A stretch of 41,396 bases of DNA from Anaerolineales bacterium (lineage in GTDB: Bacteria > Chloroflexota > Anaerolineae > Anaerolineales > Villigracilaceae), in the NCBI GenBank assembly GCA_919902735.1, contig CAKKRM010000171.1, forward strand, positions 1 through 41,396. The letters run 5' to 3'. The position numbers were made by a program, and so were the translations under genes. Of this stretch, positions 14,636-22,767 are shown piece after piece (position 1 is the stretch's first letter; the number at the start of each line of letters is the position of its first letter). The notes under the pieces are model-generated. The model saw only the letters and a program-made list of their open reading frames with translations. It was not told where the DNA came from and did not search any database.

Positions 14636-15364
14636 ATGAGTAAAAAACAACGCGGCTTGCTGGTGGTTTTTGTTTTTGTGATTTCAACCATGTTGGTGTC
14701 CGCCTGCACGCAATCTTTGTCTTCCGCCCCCGTTGCAACGCCGACATTAATTCCGGAAGGGCTGTTTGTTCAGCCGCTTTCTTCGGCGGAAAACCCAATG
14801 GCGATGATCGAGGAATTTGCCAAGCAGACCGCCGCAGCGCAAACCACTGTGGCTGGAGGCGGCACTCCCAGCGTGCCAAGTACGCCCACCACGCCGCAAG
14901 CAGCCACAACCGGAACTGTCATCACTCCGCAGAGCGGCGCAATTGCCAGCGCCACTTCAACCCCTGTTGTTATCAGCACACCCACCAATGCAAATACACA
15001 ACCCGCAGGGACTGCAGTTCCAGCGGGCACACGGCCTCAAGAATGGTTTTTGCAAGCCGGTGAATGGCCCTATTGTATTGCCCGCCGTTTCGATGTAGAC
15101 CCGGATGCCTTGATCAGCGCAAGCGGACTCACCAGCCCGGATATATATTATGTGGGTCAAAAGTTAATCATCCCGCAAAGCGGTTCCTTCCCCGGACCTC
15201 GCGTTTTGTTGGCGCACCCGACCACATACACTGCCACCGCAGACGATACAGTGTACGGTGTGTCTTGTAAATTTGGCGATGTTTATCCTGATGCGATTGC
15301 TTCTGCGAATGGCATCTCGGTCTCAGCAAAATTGACCGCTGGGCAACAGATAAAGATACCGTAG
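14636..15364 (+). CDS. Secreted lipoprotein with two LysM domains
   Basis: This 242-residue protein carries a lipoprotein signal peptide: MSKKQRG, a hydrophobic core, then the lipobox MLVSAC with C24 as the lipidation site. A Thr/Pro/Ala-rich linker spans about residues 28-130. The first LysM-like domain is at about 135-183 (GEWPYCIARRFDVDPDAL to VGQKLIIPQ) and a second, degenerate one lies at about 192-242 (ADDTVYGVSCKFGDVYPDAI to AGQQIKIP). LysM domains bind peptidoglycan or chitin-like glycans, so it probably links the membrane to cell-wall material or an extracellular matrix. It is monocistronic, with its own promoter and a clear terminator. Confidence 0.88.
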   Translation: MSKKQRGLLVVFVFVISTMLVSACTQSLSSAPVATPTLIPEGLFVQPLSSAENPMAMIEEFAKQTAAAQTTVAGGGTPSVPSTPTTPQAATTGTVITPQSGAIASATSTPVVISTPTNANTQPAGTAVPAGTRPQEWFLQAGEWPYCIARRFDVDPDALISASGLTSPDIYYVGQKLIIPQSGSFPGPRVLLAHPTTYTATADDTVYGVSCKFGDVYPDAIASANGISVSAKLTAGQQIKIP

Positions 15365-15378
15365 AACCCAAACCAAAA

Positions 15379-15406
15379 GCCCAGGCAGTTGACCTGGGCT
15401 TTTTCT
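15379..15406 (+). terminator. Intrinsic terminator after the LysM lipoprotein gene
   Basis: GCCCAGG and CCTGGGC pair across a 7-base loop and are followed by TTTTTCTTT. Confidence 0.88.
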
Positions 15407-15429
15407 TTGTACTTTCAAAGGAAAACCCC

Positions 15430-15966
15430 ATGCCGTTTGAATTGCTTCGTTCTGAAACTTTGCTAAAAGGGCGCGCCTTCACCATCCGCCGCGATACGAT
15501 GAAGACCCCCGACGGACGCGAAACAAAATTTGATATTGTGGAACATGGCGGGTCTGTCATCATCATCCCCATGGATAATGAAGGCAACCTGCTTTTTGTC
15601 CGTCAATATCGCCACGCAGCAGGCATGGACTTACTCGAACTGCCCGCCGGCACACGCGATGGTGACGAGCCGTTTGATAAATGTGCCGCGCGCGAAATCC
15701 GCGAAGAGACGGGCATGGAGGCAGGCACGTTGAAACACATCGGCTCCTTCTACCTCGCGCCTGGGTACTCCACCGAATACATGGGCGTCTTCCTGGCAAC
15801 AGACTTGAAACACAACCCCCTCGAAGCAGATGATGATGAATTTTTATCCGTTGAAAAAATCCCTGTGAAGGAAGCCATTTCAATGGCAGAGCATGGTGAC
15901 ATGCCGGACGCCAAGTCACTGGCGGCGCTTTTAATGGCGAGACCATTCCTGGAAAAACTTTCATAA
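15430..15966 (+). CDS. NUDIX hydrolase, probably ADP-ribose pyrophosphatase
   Basis: This 178-residue enzyme contains a perfect Nudix box (GX5EX7REUXEEXGU) at residues 74-96, running from GTRDGDEP to AAREIREETGM, which binds the catalytic magnesium ions. Preceding elements such as VEHGGSVIIIPMD and VRQYRHAAGMDLLELPAGT are typical of the ADP-ribose pyrophosphatase (NudF/ADPRase) branch, as is the conserved PGYSTEYMGVFLA after the box. It would hydrolyse ADP-ribose to AMP and ribose-5-phosphate, limiting toxic free ADP-ribose. The gene starts 24 bp after the preceding terminator, preceded by AAAGGAAAACCCC. Confidence 0.92.
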   Translation: MPFELLRSETLLKGRAFTIRRDTMKTPDGRETKFDIVEHGGSVIIIPMDNEGNLLFVRQYRHAAGMDLLELPAGTRDGDEPFDKCAAREIREETGMEAGTLKHIGSFYLAPGYSTEYMGVFLATDLKHNPLEADDDEFLSVEKIPVKEAISMAEHGDMPDAKSLAALLMARPFLEKLS

Positions 15967-15972
15967 TTAATA

Positions 15973-16120
15973 ACTCACCTTACGCAGTTTTGCGTGTTTT
16001 AGGGTCATGTCGCCCTGAGCGGAGCGAAGGGTCTCTACGACTATCTTAGAGACCCTTCGCTCCGCTCACATCGTCCCGATGTCCTTCGGGAGGGAATCAT
16101 GGGCGGTGCGTAAGGTGAGT
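15973..16120. repeat. Composite element with perfect 14-bp terminal inverted repeats
   Basis: ACTCACCTTACGCA (15973-15986) is exactly inverted as TGCGTAAGGTGAGT (16107-16120). The ends enclose a GTCATTCTGAGCG-type palindrome at about 16003-16072 (CCTGAGCGGAGCGAAGGG mirrored by CCCTTCGCTCCGCTCA). There is no reading frame inside. It has the form of a small non-autonomous mobile element, though no clear target-site duplication is seen. Confidence 0.65.
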
Positions 16121-16135
16121 AAGTAATAAAGTTTT

Positions 16136-16167
16136 AAACGCCTCGAAATCGGAGCGTTTTTTTATTC
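16136..16167 (+). terminator. Probable intrinsic terminator upstream of nifJ
   Basis: AAACGCCTCG and CGGAGCGTTT form an imperfect stem around AAAT, followed by a run of seven T. It would end read-through from the NUDIX gene. The sequence 16168-16318 holds the nifJ promoter region, in which I could not pick out a convincing promoter. Confidence 0.6.
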
Positions 16168-16318
16168 CTACTATTCCTGTCCAATATGTGACAACCCACA
16201 GGGGGATTTAAGTCATATATAACTAACGTAATTCGTCACCGGGGGATACACTTGTGACCGTGAAAATCATAAAAAAGCAAAATTTCGGGGCATTTTGCCT
16301 CGCGCAAAGGAGCAAGTA

Positions 16319-19300
16319 ATGAAACAACCAATCATCATGATCGACGGCAATGAAGCAACCGCAAGCGTTGCCCACCGTCTCAGCGAGGTGATCGCTATTT
16401 ACCCGATCACACCCTCCTCCGGGATGGGCGAATTCTCCGACGAATGGTCTGCCAAGGGAAGGAAGAATCTTTGGGGAACCATCCCCCTCGTCATTGAAAT
16501 GCAATCAGAAGGCGGCGCGGCGGGAACCGTGCATGGCGCGCTTCAAACTGGCGCGCTCACCACCACCTTCACCGCGTCTCAGGGTTTATTGTTGATGATC
16601 CCGAACATGTATAAGATCGCGGGCGAGCTGACCAGCACCGTCTTCCACGTGGCTGCGCGCGCCATCGCCTCCCACGCCCTTTCCATTTATGGCGACCATC
16701 AAGATGTGATGGCCGTGCGTCAGACCGGTTGGGCATTGCTCTCCTCCGGTTCCGTGCAAGAGGCGCAGGATTTCGCCGCGATTTCGCAGGCTGCCACCCT
16801 CAAAGCGCGCATTCCTTTCATGCATTTCTTTGATGGATTTAGAACCTCGCACGAAGTAACCAAGATATTCCAACTGACGGATGAAGAACTCCGCCTCATG
16901 CTGGACGATGAGCTGGTGCGTGCCCATCGAGCAAGAGGACTCACGCCTGAGCATCCCACCCTGCGCGGAACCGCGCAGAACCCCGATGTGTACTTCCAAA
17001 TGCGCGAAGCCTCCAATAATTACTACACCGCCACTCCCGCCATCGTGCAGGAGATGATGGACAAGTTCGCCAAGGTTACGGGCCGCCATTACAACCTCTT
17101 CGACTACAGCGGACATCCCGATGCCGAACGCGTCATCATCATCATGGGTTCAGGCGGCGAAGTTGTGGAAGAGACCGTTGCCTACCTCGCCAAGAAGGGC
17201 GAAAAAGTGGGCGTATTACGCGTGCGTTTGTATCGCCCATTCTCCATTGAACATTTCATCAAGGGTCTGCCCAAGAGTGTGAAATCCATCGCAGTGTTGG
17301 ATCGAACCAAGGAACCTGGCTCCAACGGCGAACCGATGTATTTGGATGTGGTAAATGCTTTGGTTGAAGGTTCCAAGTTGAAGGTGGAAGGAAAACCTGC
17401 AACCCTTCGACAGGCTCAGGGCAACGCCTTCCAACTTTCCAACCTTCCAACCGTGATCGGCGGGCGGTATGGGCTTTCCTCCAAGGAATTCACCCCTGCC
17501 ATGACGAAGGCTGTATTTGATGAATTAGCCAAACCCGAACCCAAGAATCATTTCACCCTCGGCATTAATGACGATGTCTCAAACACCAGCCTAACCATAG
17601 ACTCCTCCTTCTCTCTCGAATCCGAAGGCATGGTCAGTTGCGTATTCTTTGGCCTCGGCTCCGATGGAACCGTGGGTGCGAACAAGAACTCGATCAAGAT
17701 CATCGGCGAAGAGACCGAGAACTACGCACAAGGCTATTTCTATTACGACTCGAAGAAGTCTGGCACAGTGACCATGTCTCACCTGCGCTTTGGGCCCAAG
17801 TCCATCCGCGCGCCGTATCTCATCGAAGCCAATCAGGCGAATTTTGTAGCCTGCCATCAATATTCCTTCCTCGAACGCGTAGACATGCTCAAATATGCCA
17901 AAGAGGGCGGCATCTTCCTGCTCAACAGTTTGTACGGCCCCGATGAAATTTGGGATCAACTTCCGCAGGAAGTGCAGAAGGATATCATCACGAAGAGACT
18001 CAAGTTCCACGTCATCAACGGCTATGAGGTCGCTACCAAAACAGGCATGGGCGGGCGCATGAACACCATCATGCAGACGGCCTTCTTCGCCATCAGCGGA
18101 ATTCTTCCGCGCGAGGCGGCGATTGCCGAGATCAAACACGCCATCGAAAAAAGCTATGGCAAGCGCGGTGAAGCAGTTGTGCAAATGAATTTCGAGGCTG
18201 TGGATGCGACTGTCGCGAATCTTTATGAGGTCAATGTTCCAGCGAAGGTAACGTCAAAGACGACGCGCAGGCTCCCAGTCCCGAAAGAGGCGCCTGAGTT
18301 TGTTCGCGATGTGCTCGGTCAGATCATCAACTCGGACGGCGACAACATCCCCGTCTCTGCATTCCCAATTGACGGTACCTTCCCCACTGGCACAACGCAA
18401 TGGGAGAAGCGCAATCTGTCGCTTGAAATCCCCGTGTGGGATGCAGACATTTGTATTCAATGCGGCAAGTGTGTGATGGTTTGCCCGCACGCGGTCATTC
18501 GGCATAAAGTGTACGATGAGAAGTTGGCGGCTGGCGCGCCTGAGACGTTCAAACACATGCCGTCGAAGTTCAAGGAGTTTTCGAGCGGGTTTGCATATAC
18601 CGTGCAGGTCGCGCCCGAGGATTGCACGGGCTGTACTTTGTGTGTAGAAGTTTGCCCCGTGAAAGATAAGCGCGCGGTAGGGCGACGCGCCATTAATATG
18701 GAAGCCCAGCCGCCCCTGCGCGAAGCCGAAGCGAAGAATTGGGATTTCTTCATGAACATCCCAGACATGGACAGGAAGTTATTCAACCCCTCCACGATCA
18801 AGAACTCGCAGTTGCTGCGCCCGTTGTTTGAGTTCAGCGGCGCGTGCGCGGGTTGCGGTGAAACTCCGTACGTGAAGCTGGTCTCGCAATTGTTCGGTGA
18901 CCGCGCTGTGATCGCAAACGCGACTGGCTGTTCATCCATTTACGGCGGCAACCTGCCCACTACACCGTGGGCCAAGAATGCCGAAGGACGCGGACCTGCC
19001 TGGTCGAACTCGCTGTTTGAAGATAACGCCGAGTTTGGTCTGGGTATGCGCCTGACGATTGACAAGCAGAACGAATATGCACGTGAATTACTGAAATCTT
19101 TTGAGCAGATCGTAAGCGCCGAGTTGGTCGAAGCCATTTTGAATGCCAACCAGGAAGACGAAACAGGAATTGGCGCTCAGCGCGAACGCGTTGCTCAATT
19201 GAAAGATAAACTCAGCAAGTCCAGCGACAGCCGCGCAAAAGACCTCATCAGCCTGGCGGATAACCTCGTCAAGAAATCAGTCTGGATCATCGGCGGTGAC

Positions 19301-19954
19301 GGCTGGGCCTACGACATTGGCTACGGCGGTCTCGATCACGTGCTTGCCAGCGGGCGCAATGTGAACATTCTCGTTTTGGATACCGAAGTGTATTCAAACA
19401 CTGGCGGGCAGGCCAGCAAGTCCACACCGCGGGCGGCGGTTGCGAAATTCGCCATGAGCGGCAAAGGGATGCCGAAGAAGGATTTGGGTCTCATCGCCAT
19501 GTCTTACGGCTATGTGTATGTTGCCCGCGTTGCCATGGGCGCGAACGACCAGCAAACGCTCAAGGCATTGCTCGAAGCAGAATCCTATGATGGGCCATCG
19601 CTGGTGATCGCGTACAGCCCGTGCATTGCGCATGGCTACGATATGGCAAAGAGTCTCGAGCAAGCAAAACTGGCGGTGCAATCCGGTCACTGGCCCATGT
19701 ATCGCTACGATCCACGCCTTGCCGAGCAGGGACATAACCCGCTTGTCATCGAATCTAAAGAGCCGAGCATTCCAATCTCGCAATATGCTTATAATGAAAC
19801 CCGTTACAAGATGCTCATCCAAATGGATGAAGAGCGCGCTGAAAAATTGATGAAGGAAGCGCAGCACGATGCGAAATCCCGCTGGACTTTGTACCAGCAG
19901 ATGGCATCCATGCATTATGGAAACGGCAACGGCAACGAGGAGAAAAATTCATGA
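16319..19954 (+). CDS. nifJ: Pyruvate:ferredoxin (flavodoxin) oxidoreductase
   Basis: This 1,211-residue single-chain enzyme oxidises pyruvate with CoA to acetyl-CoA and CO2 while reducing ferredoxin, a central step in anaerobes. The N-terminal domain starts with MIDGNEATASVAHRLSEV and YPITPSSGMGE, the pyruvate-binding region. Two [4Fe-4S] clusters are ligated by CIQCGKCVMVCP (near residue 710) and CTGCTLCVEVCP (near 770). The proximal cluster and TPP domain follow, with GACAGCGETPY, GCSSIYGGN, GGDGWAYDIGYGG and YSNTGGQ. The start at 16319 has AAAGGAGCAAGTA upstream. The stop overlaps the ATG of the next gene. An in-frame repeat of about 30 codons is present at residues 348-378, which helps explain why the protein is slightly longer than usual. 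Confidence 0.97.
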   Translation: MKQPIIMIDGNEATASVAHRLSEVIAIYPITPSSGMGEFSDEWSAKGRKNLWGTIPLVIEMQSEGGAAGTVHGALQTGALTTTFTASQGLLLMIPNMYKIAGELTSTVFHVAARAIASHALSIYGDHQDVMAVRQTGWALLSSGSVQEAQDFAAISQAATLKARIPFMHFFDGFRTSHEVTKIFQLTDEELRLMLDDELVRAHRARGLTPEHPTLRGTAQNPDVYFQMREASNNYYTATPAIVQEMMDKFAKVTGRHYNLFDYSGHPDAERVIIIMGSGGEVVEETVAYLAKKGEKVGVLRVRLYRPFSIEHFIKGLPKSVKSIAVLDRTKEPGSNGEPMYLDVVNALVEGSKLKVEGKPATLRQAQGNAFQLSNLPTVIGGRYGLSSKEFTPAMTKAVFDELAKPEPKNHFTLGINDDVSNTSLTIDSSFSLESEGMVSCVFFGLGSDGTVGANKNSIKIIGEETENYAQGYFYYDSKKSGTVTMSHLRFGPKSIRAPYLIEANQANFVACHQYSFLERVDMLKYAKEGGIFLLNSLYGPDEIWDQLPQEVQKDIITKRLKFHVINGYEVATKTGMGGRMNTIMQTAFFAISGILPREAAIAEIKHAIEKSYGKRGEAVVQMNFEAVDATVANLYEVNVPAKVTSKTTRRLPVPKEAPEFVRDVLGQIINSDGDNIPVSAFPIDGTFPTGTTQWEKRNLSLEIPVWDADICIQCGKCVMVCPHAVIRHKVYDEKLAAGAPETFKHMPSKFKEFSSGFAYTVQVAPEDCTGCTLCVEVCPVKDKRAVGRRAINMEAQPPLREAEAKNWDFFMNIPDMDRKLFNPSTIKNSQLLRPLFEFSGACAGCGETPYVKLVSQLFGDRAVIANATGCSSIYGGNLPTTPWAKNAEGRGPAWSNSLFEDNAEFGLGMRLTIDKQNEYARELLKSFEQIVSAELVEAILNANQEDETGIGAQRERVAQLKDKLSKSSDSRAKDLISLADNLVKKSVWIIGGDGWAYDIGYGGLDHVLASGRNVNILVLDTEVYSNTGGQASKSTPRAAVAKFAMSGKGMPKKDLGLIAMSYGYVYVARVAMGANDQQTLKALLEAESYDGPSLVIAYSPCIAHGYDMAKSLEQAKLAVQSGHWPMYRYDPRLAEQGHNPLVIESKEPSIPISQYAYNETRYKMLIQMDEERAEKLMKEAQHDAKSRWTLYQQMASMHYGNGNGNEEKNS
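17362..17452. repeat. In-frame palindromic repeat element inside nifJ
   Basis: The left arm GGTTGAAGGTTCCAAGTTG is nearly inverted in the right arm CAACTTTCCAACCTTCCAACC (written approximately). Between them lies CTTCGACAGGCTCAGG, the core of a widespread bacterial repeat. It is translated here as SKLKVEGKPATLRQAQGNA, a low-complexity hydrophilic insert between conserved nifJ blocks. Confidence 0.75.
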
Positions 19955-20953
19955 CGGATCTTTCCACGACCTATCTTGGCCTGAAATTAAAGAACCCACT
20001 CGTCGCCTCGGCATCTCCGCTCTCAAAAAAAAATGGAGAAAGCGCGGAAGTTGGAGGAGGCGGGGATTTCCGCCATCGTGATGTATTCGCTCTTCGAGGA
20101 GCAGATCATCCACGAATCGCTCGAACTGGATCATTACCTGACTCGCGGTTCTGACTCATTCGCCGAAGCCCTAACCTATCTCCCCGATGGCGGCATGTAT
20201 GCCGTCAGCCCGGAGAAATATCTCAACCAGTTGACGGCGCTCAAGAAGGCATTGAGCATTCCCGTTATCGGCAGTTTGAACGGCGTCTCGAAAGGCGGCT
20301 GGACGAGTTACGCAAAAAAAATTCAGGATGCTGGCGCGGATGCCCTCGAACTTAATCTGTACTACCTCCCCACCGACCCCGACCTCACCAGCAGCGAACT
20401 GGAAAACGCCCAGGTGGAATTGGTTGCAGAAGTAAAATCCGCCATTGCCATTCCGCTGGCAGTCAAACTCAGCCCATTCATCACCGCCCTGCCAAATTTC
20501 GCCAGGCGTATCGTGGAAGCAGGCGCAAATGGGCTTGTGTTGTTCAACCGCTTCTACCAGCCTGATATTGACCTGGATGAATTGGACATCATCCACAACC
20601 TTGACCTGAGCACATCTTCAGACCTGCGTTTGCCATTGCGCTGGATCTCGATCTTGTACGGCAAGGTCCATGCAGATTTCGCGCTGACAAGCGGAGTGCA
20701 TACGGCGAAGGATGTCATCAAAGCGATGATGGCTGGGGCGAAGGTGGCGATGACAGCTTCGAATCTGCTCCATCGTGGCGAGCAGGCTGTCGGTCCGATT
20801 CTGAGCGAAATCGAAGAGTGGATGAAGGAACGGGAGTACGAATCCGTCGAACAGATGCAAGGGAGTATGAGTCAGAAGAACGTCAAAGAACCTGCTGCGT
20901 TCGAGCGGGCAAATTATATGAAGGTACTGGGGTCGTGGCGCGAGTTGTCATAA
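19951..20953 (+). CDS. Dihydroorotate dehydrogenase-like protein, interrupted by a frameshift
   Basis: This protein resembles class 1 dihydroorotate dehydrogenases and follows nifJ, with which its ATG overlaps. The first frame reads [20 protein letters not shown] and ASPLSKK, then fails at a run of nine A (20025-20033). The second frame continues [20 protein letters not shown], with [31 protein letters not shown] and [17 protein letters not shown]. Ten A would join the two frames exactly, giving about 334 residues. The FMN-binding barrel looks complete apart from that. DHOD-like genes paired with nifJ probably act in pyrimidine-like or redox chemistry rather than classical pyrD, but this is uncertain. 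The break may be a sequencing error, a true mutation or slippage on the A-run. Confidence 0.85.
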
Positions 20954-20970
20954 ACGCATAAATCGAATCA

Positions 20971-21003
20971 AAAAAGGCTTCCACGTTGGAAGCCTTTTTA
21001 TTT
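20971..21003. terminator. Bidirectional intrinsic terminator between the DHOD-like gene and infA
   Basis: AAAAAGGCTTCC and GGAAGCCTTTTT form a strong stem with an A-run on one side and a T-run on the other. It can stop both the plus-strand nifJ operon and the minus-strand rpsU-infA transcript. Confidence 0.88.
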
Positions 21004-21026
21004 TATAATAATCAAAAGCTGGAGGG

Positions 21027-21278
21027 CTATTCCTGAACAGGAGCGGCGGCGGCTTGCTTGCGTTGACGGAAGGTGATGCGTCCACGCGCCATATCGTAAG
21101 GAGACATTTCAAGCGCTACGCGGTCGCCAAGCAAAATGCGGATGTAATGCTTGCGCATTTTGCCGGAGAGGTACGCCAGCACCTCGTGGCCGTTATCCAA
21201 CTTTACACGGAATTGAGTGCCCGGCAACGCTTCGATTACCAGACCATCCACTTTGATTTTGCCTTCTTCTTTTGTCAT
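21027..21278 (-). CDS. infA: Translation initiation factor IF-1
   Basis: This 83-residue S1/OB-fold protein binds the A site of the 30S subunit during initiation. It contains [53 protein letters not shown] in order, followed by GRITFRQR, the complete IF-1 core. The C-terminal tail [10 protein letters not shown] makes it about ten residues longer than the common 72-residue form. It lies 14 bp downstream of the S21 gene and shares its transcript. Confidence 0.97.
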   Translation of the reverse strand: MTKEEGKIKVDGLVIEALPGTQFRVKLDNGHEVLAYLSGKMRKHYIRILLGDRVALEMSPYDMARGRITFRQRKQAAAAPVQE

Positions 21279-21292
21279 ACACGCCTCTTGAA

Positions 21293-21490
21293 CTATTCAG
21301 TATCCTTGAAGGAACGTCGTTTGATGCGACGGATTGCCTTCTTCTTTTCCATACGGCGGGTTTCGCTCTTCGAGACGAACCAGCGTTTGCGGCGAACAGT
21401 GCTTAAAATGCCGCTCTTGACGATCTTCTTGCGAAAGCGTTTGAGCAGGGAGTCCTGCGACTCACCATTTCGTAAATTTACAACTGCCAC
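21293..21490 (-). CDS. rpsU: Small ribosomal subunit protein bS21
   Basis: This 65-residue basic protein begins at a GTG (21490-21488), giving (V/M)[18 protein letters not shown], then a run of arginine- and lysine-rich helix ending RRIKRR. bS21 lies near the anti-Shine-Dalgarno region of the 30S subunit and helps initiation. The frame can be extended to an ATG at 21595, but GGAGGTGAATACA sits ideally before the GTG and the extension has no family resemblance. infA follows 14 bp later. Confidence 0.95.
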   Translation of the reverse strand: MAVVNLRNGESQDSLLKRFRKKIVKSGILSTVRRKRWFVSKSETRRMEKKKAIRRIKRRSFKDTE

Positions 21491-21665
21491 TGTATTCACC
21501 TCCTTTCCGTTTGGAATAAAAAATCGGCTGTCACACAGACTCAGCCGAAGGCATTCATCAAAAACCTGAAACGAACTCAATGACCGTGCGATCAAAAACT
21601 GCGCTTCAACTCTCCTTGATTTAGACCTGTGGACGAAAAACCCACAACCGAATTCTGCGAACGAG

Positions 21666-21693
21666 ATTATACATGATAAAAACGCGCCTGCAA
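21666..21693 (-). promoter_or_regulatory. Promoter of rpsU-infA
   Basis: On the minus strand TTGCAG (21693-21688) and a perfect TATAAT (21671-21666) are 16 nt apart. The transcript would have a leader of about 170 nt, which holds a possible small hairpin (TCGGCTG with CAGCCGA at about 21525-21550). Confidence 0.65.
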
Positions 21694-21734
21694 AGGTTTA
21701 GACAGGATTAAAACATGGCTGTAGCAAAGTCAGG

Positions 21735-21835
21735 AAAATCTTAGCGCGAAATACGCGAAATTGGCGAATGGACGCGAAAAAGGAAAAATTCGCGCTCTTT
21801 CGCTTTTTTCGCGGCGTTCGCGTTAAAACGACGCC
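21735..21835. repeat. Cluster of GCGAA/TTCGC short repeats in intergenic DNA
   Basis: The stretch contains AGCGCGAAATACGCGAAATT and, inverted, TTCGCGCTCTTTCGC and TTCGCGGCGTTCGCG. It could fold into hairpins and resembles a degenerate intergenic repeat. No reading frame in 21596-21964 looks like a gene. Confidence 0.5.
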
Positions 21836-21950
21836 ATGAATTCAGAACCACGTCAAGCGACTTTGCAACAACCATAAGGATTAAAATCGCCTTACCAGCC
21901 GCCGAACAGGCGTGGCTGCGTAATTTTGCAGAGAATCCAGAGGAAATATG

Positions 21951-21956
21951 TATAAT
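21951..21956 (+). promoter_or_regulatory. -10 element 8 nt before the HD-like gene
   Basis: TATAAT is followed by GAGAGGGC and then the ATG at 21965. The best -35 candidate (TTGCAG at 21926-21931) is 19 nt away, which is long. The geometry again points to a leaderless or nearly leaderless transcript. Confidence 0.5.
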
Positions 21957-21964
21957 GAGAGGGC

Positions 21965-22525
21965 ATGAAGGAAATAATAGAAAAAATCAAGGCGGACGCC
22001 CGCTACCAGAAAAATATTGAGTATGGTGAACCGCGCTCCGGGCACCCGGAAGGCAAGGTTAAATTCCACATTGCAGACCTGGAAGCCAACCTGGAATTGC
22101 TTCGGGAAAAGATACCCGGAGAAGAGAATTATTGGAAACTCAAATTCATGATCCACGTTCACGATTCGTTCAAGGCGGAGGCGGAAAAAAATTCACCAAC
22201 GCTTCATCCCCGCAACCACGCATCCCTGGCAAGGGAATATGCCAGTCAATTTACAAGCGATGCCGACCTGCTCAATATGATCCAATTTCACGATGAAAAT
22301 TACAAATTATGGAAGGACTACTCGCAAACAGGTAGCTATGACGAGCAGGGGTTCCAAAACCTGCTGGCGATAGTCAAAAATTGGGATCTGTTCCTGCTGT
22401 TTATGATCATCGACGGCTGTACGAGGGGAAAGGATTACTCGAAACTCGGCTGGTTTATCAATGAAGTAAAAAAATACAGGAAAACCGCAGTAGACTCTTC
22501 CTGGGTTTTGCCCTCTGTGGAATAA
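21965..22525 (+). CDS. HD-domain-like protein
   Basis: This 186-residue protein has histidine and His-Asp positions spaced like a metal-dependent HD phosphohydrolase: H35 in KVKFHIADLE, HVHD at 64-67, H81/H85 in TLHPRNHAS, and FHDEN at 108-112. HD proteins hydrolyse nucleotides or phosphate esters such as (p)ppGpp, dNTPs or cyclic dinucleotides. The usual consecutive HD motif followed by a distant D is not perfectly clear, so the family is assigned with moderate confidence and no substrate is proposed. The gene stands alone 242 bp upstream of the SPFH operon, in the same orientation, and could be a separate unit or the first gene of that island. Confidence 0.6.
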   Translation: MKEIIEKIKADARYQKNIEYGEPRSGHPEGKVKFHIADLEANLELLREKIPGEENYWKLKFMIHVHDSFKAEAEKNSPTLHPRNHASLAREYASQFTSDADLLNMIQFHDENYKLWKDYSQTGSYDEQGFQNLLAIVKNWDLFLLFMIIDGCTRGKDYSKLGWFINEVKKYRKTAVDSSWVLPSVE

Positions 22526-22767
22526 CCTGGAATTTGTCTTGACAATTTCGTAGAGAATTTTTTCTTGAGATTCTCATCGGCTTGCTTAAGAAACCATTAA
22601 GTTGTACACTTCTATCGCTTGTCTCATAAATTACTAAACTTTTTGGCAAGAATTGCGAGTAAGAAATGTGATTTTAGTTTAGTAAATTATGCGATACTCT
22701 GTAAATGGAAAATTGATCCTGTCATAGCCGAGGGAAAATATACATCCATCATTACAGCGGAGGGATT
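22526..22767 (+). promoter_or_regulatory. AT-rich upstream region of the SPFH operon, with an inverted repeat
   Basis: TTGACA occurs at 22539-22544, but no good -10 follows at normal spacing. TTACTAAACT (22631-22640) and AGTTTAGTAA (22676-22685) are perfect inverted arms around 35 bases and could be an operator or hairpin. The ribosome binding site GCGGAGGGATT precedes the ATG at 22768. Confidence 0.4.

Noticed and set aside
16190-16270. Rex-like operator (TTGTGA) upstream of nifJ
   Set aside because: TTGTGA near 16254 lacks the matching TCACAA half-site at the required spacing, and GTCAC/GTGAC pieces are too far apart. Not supported.
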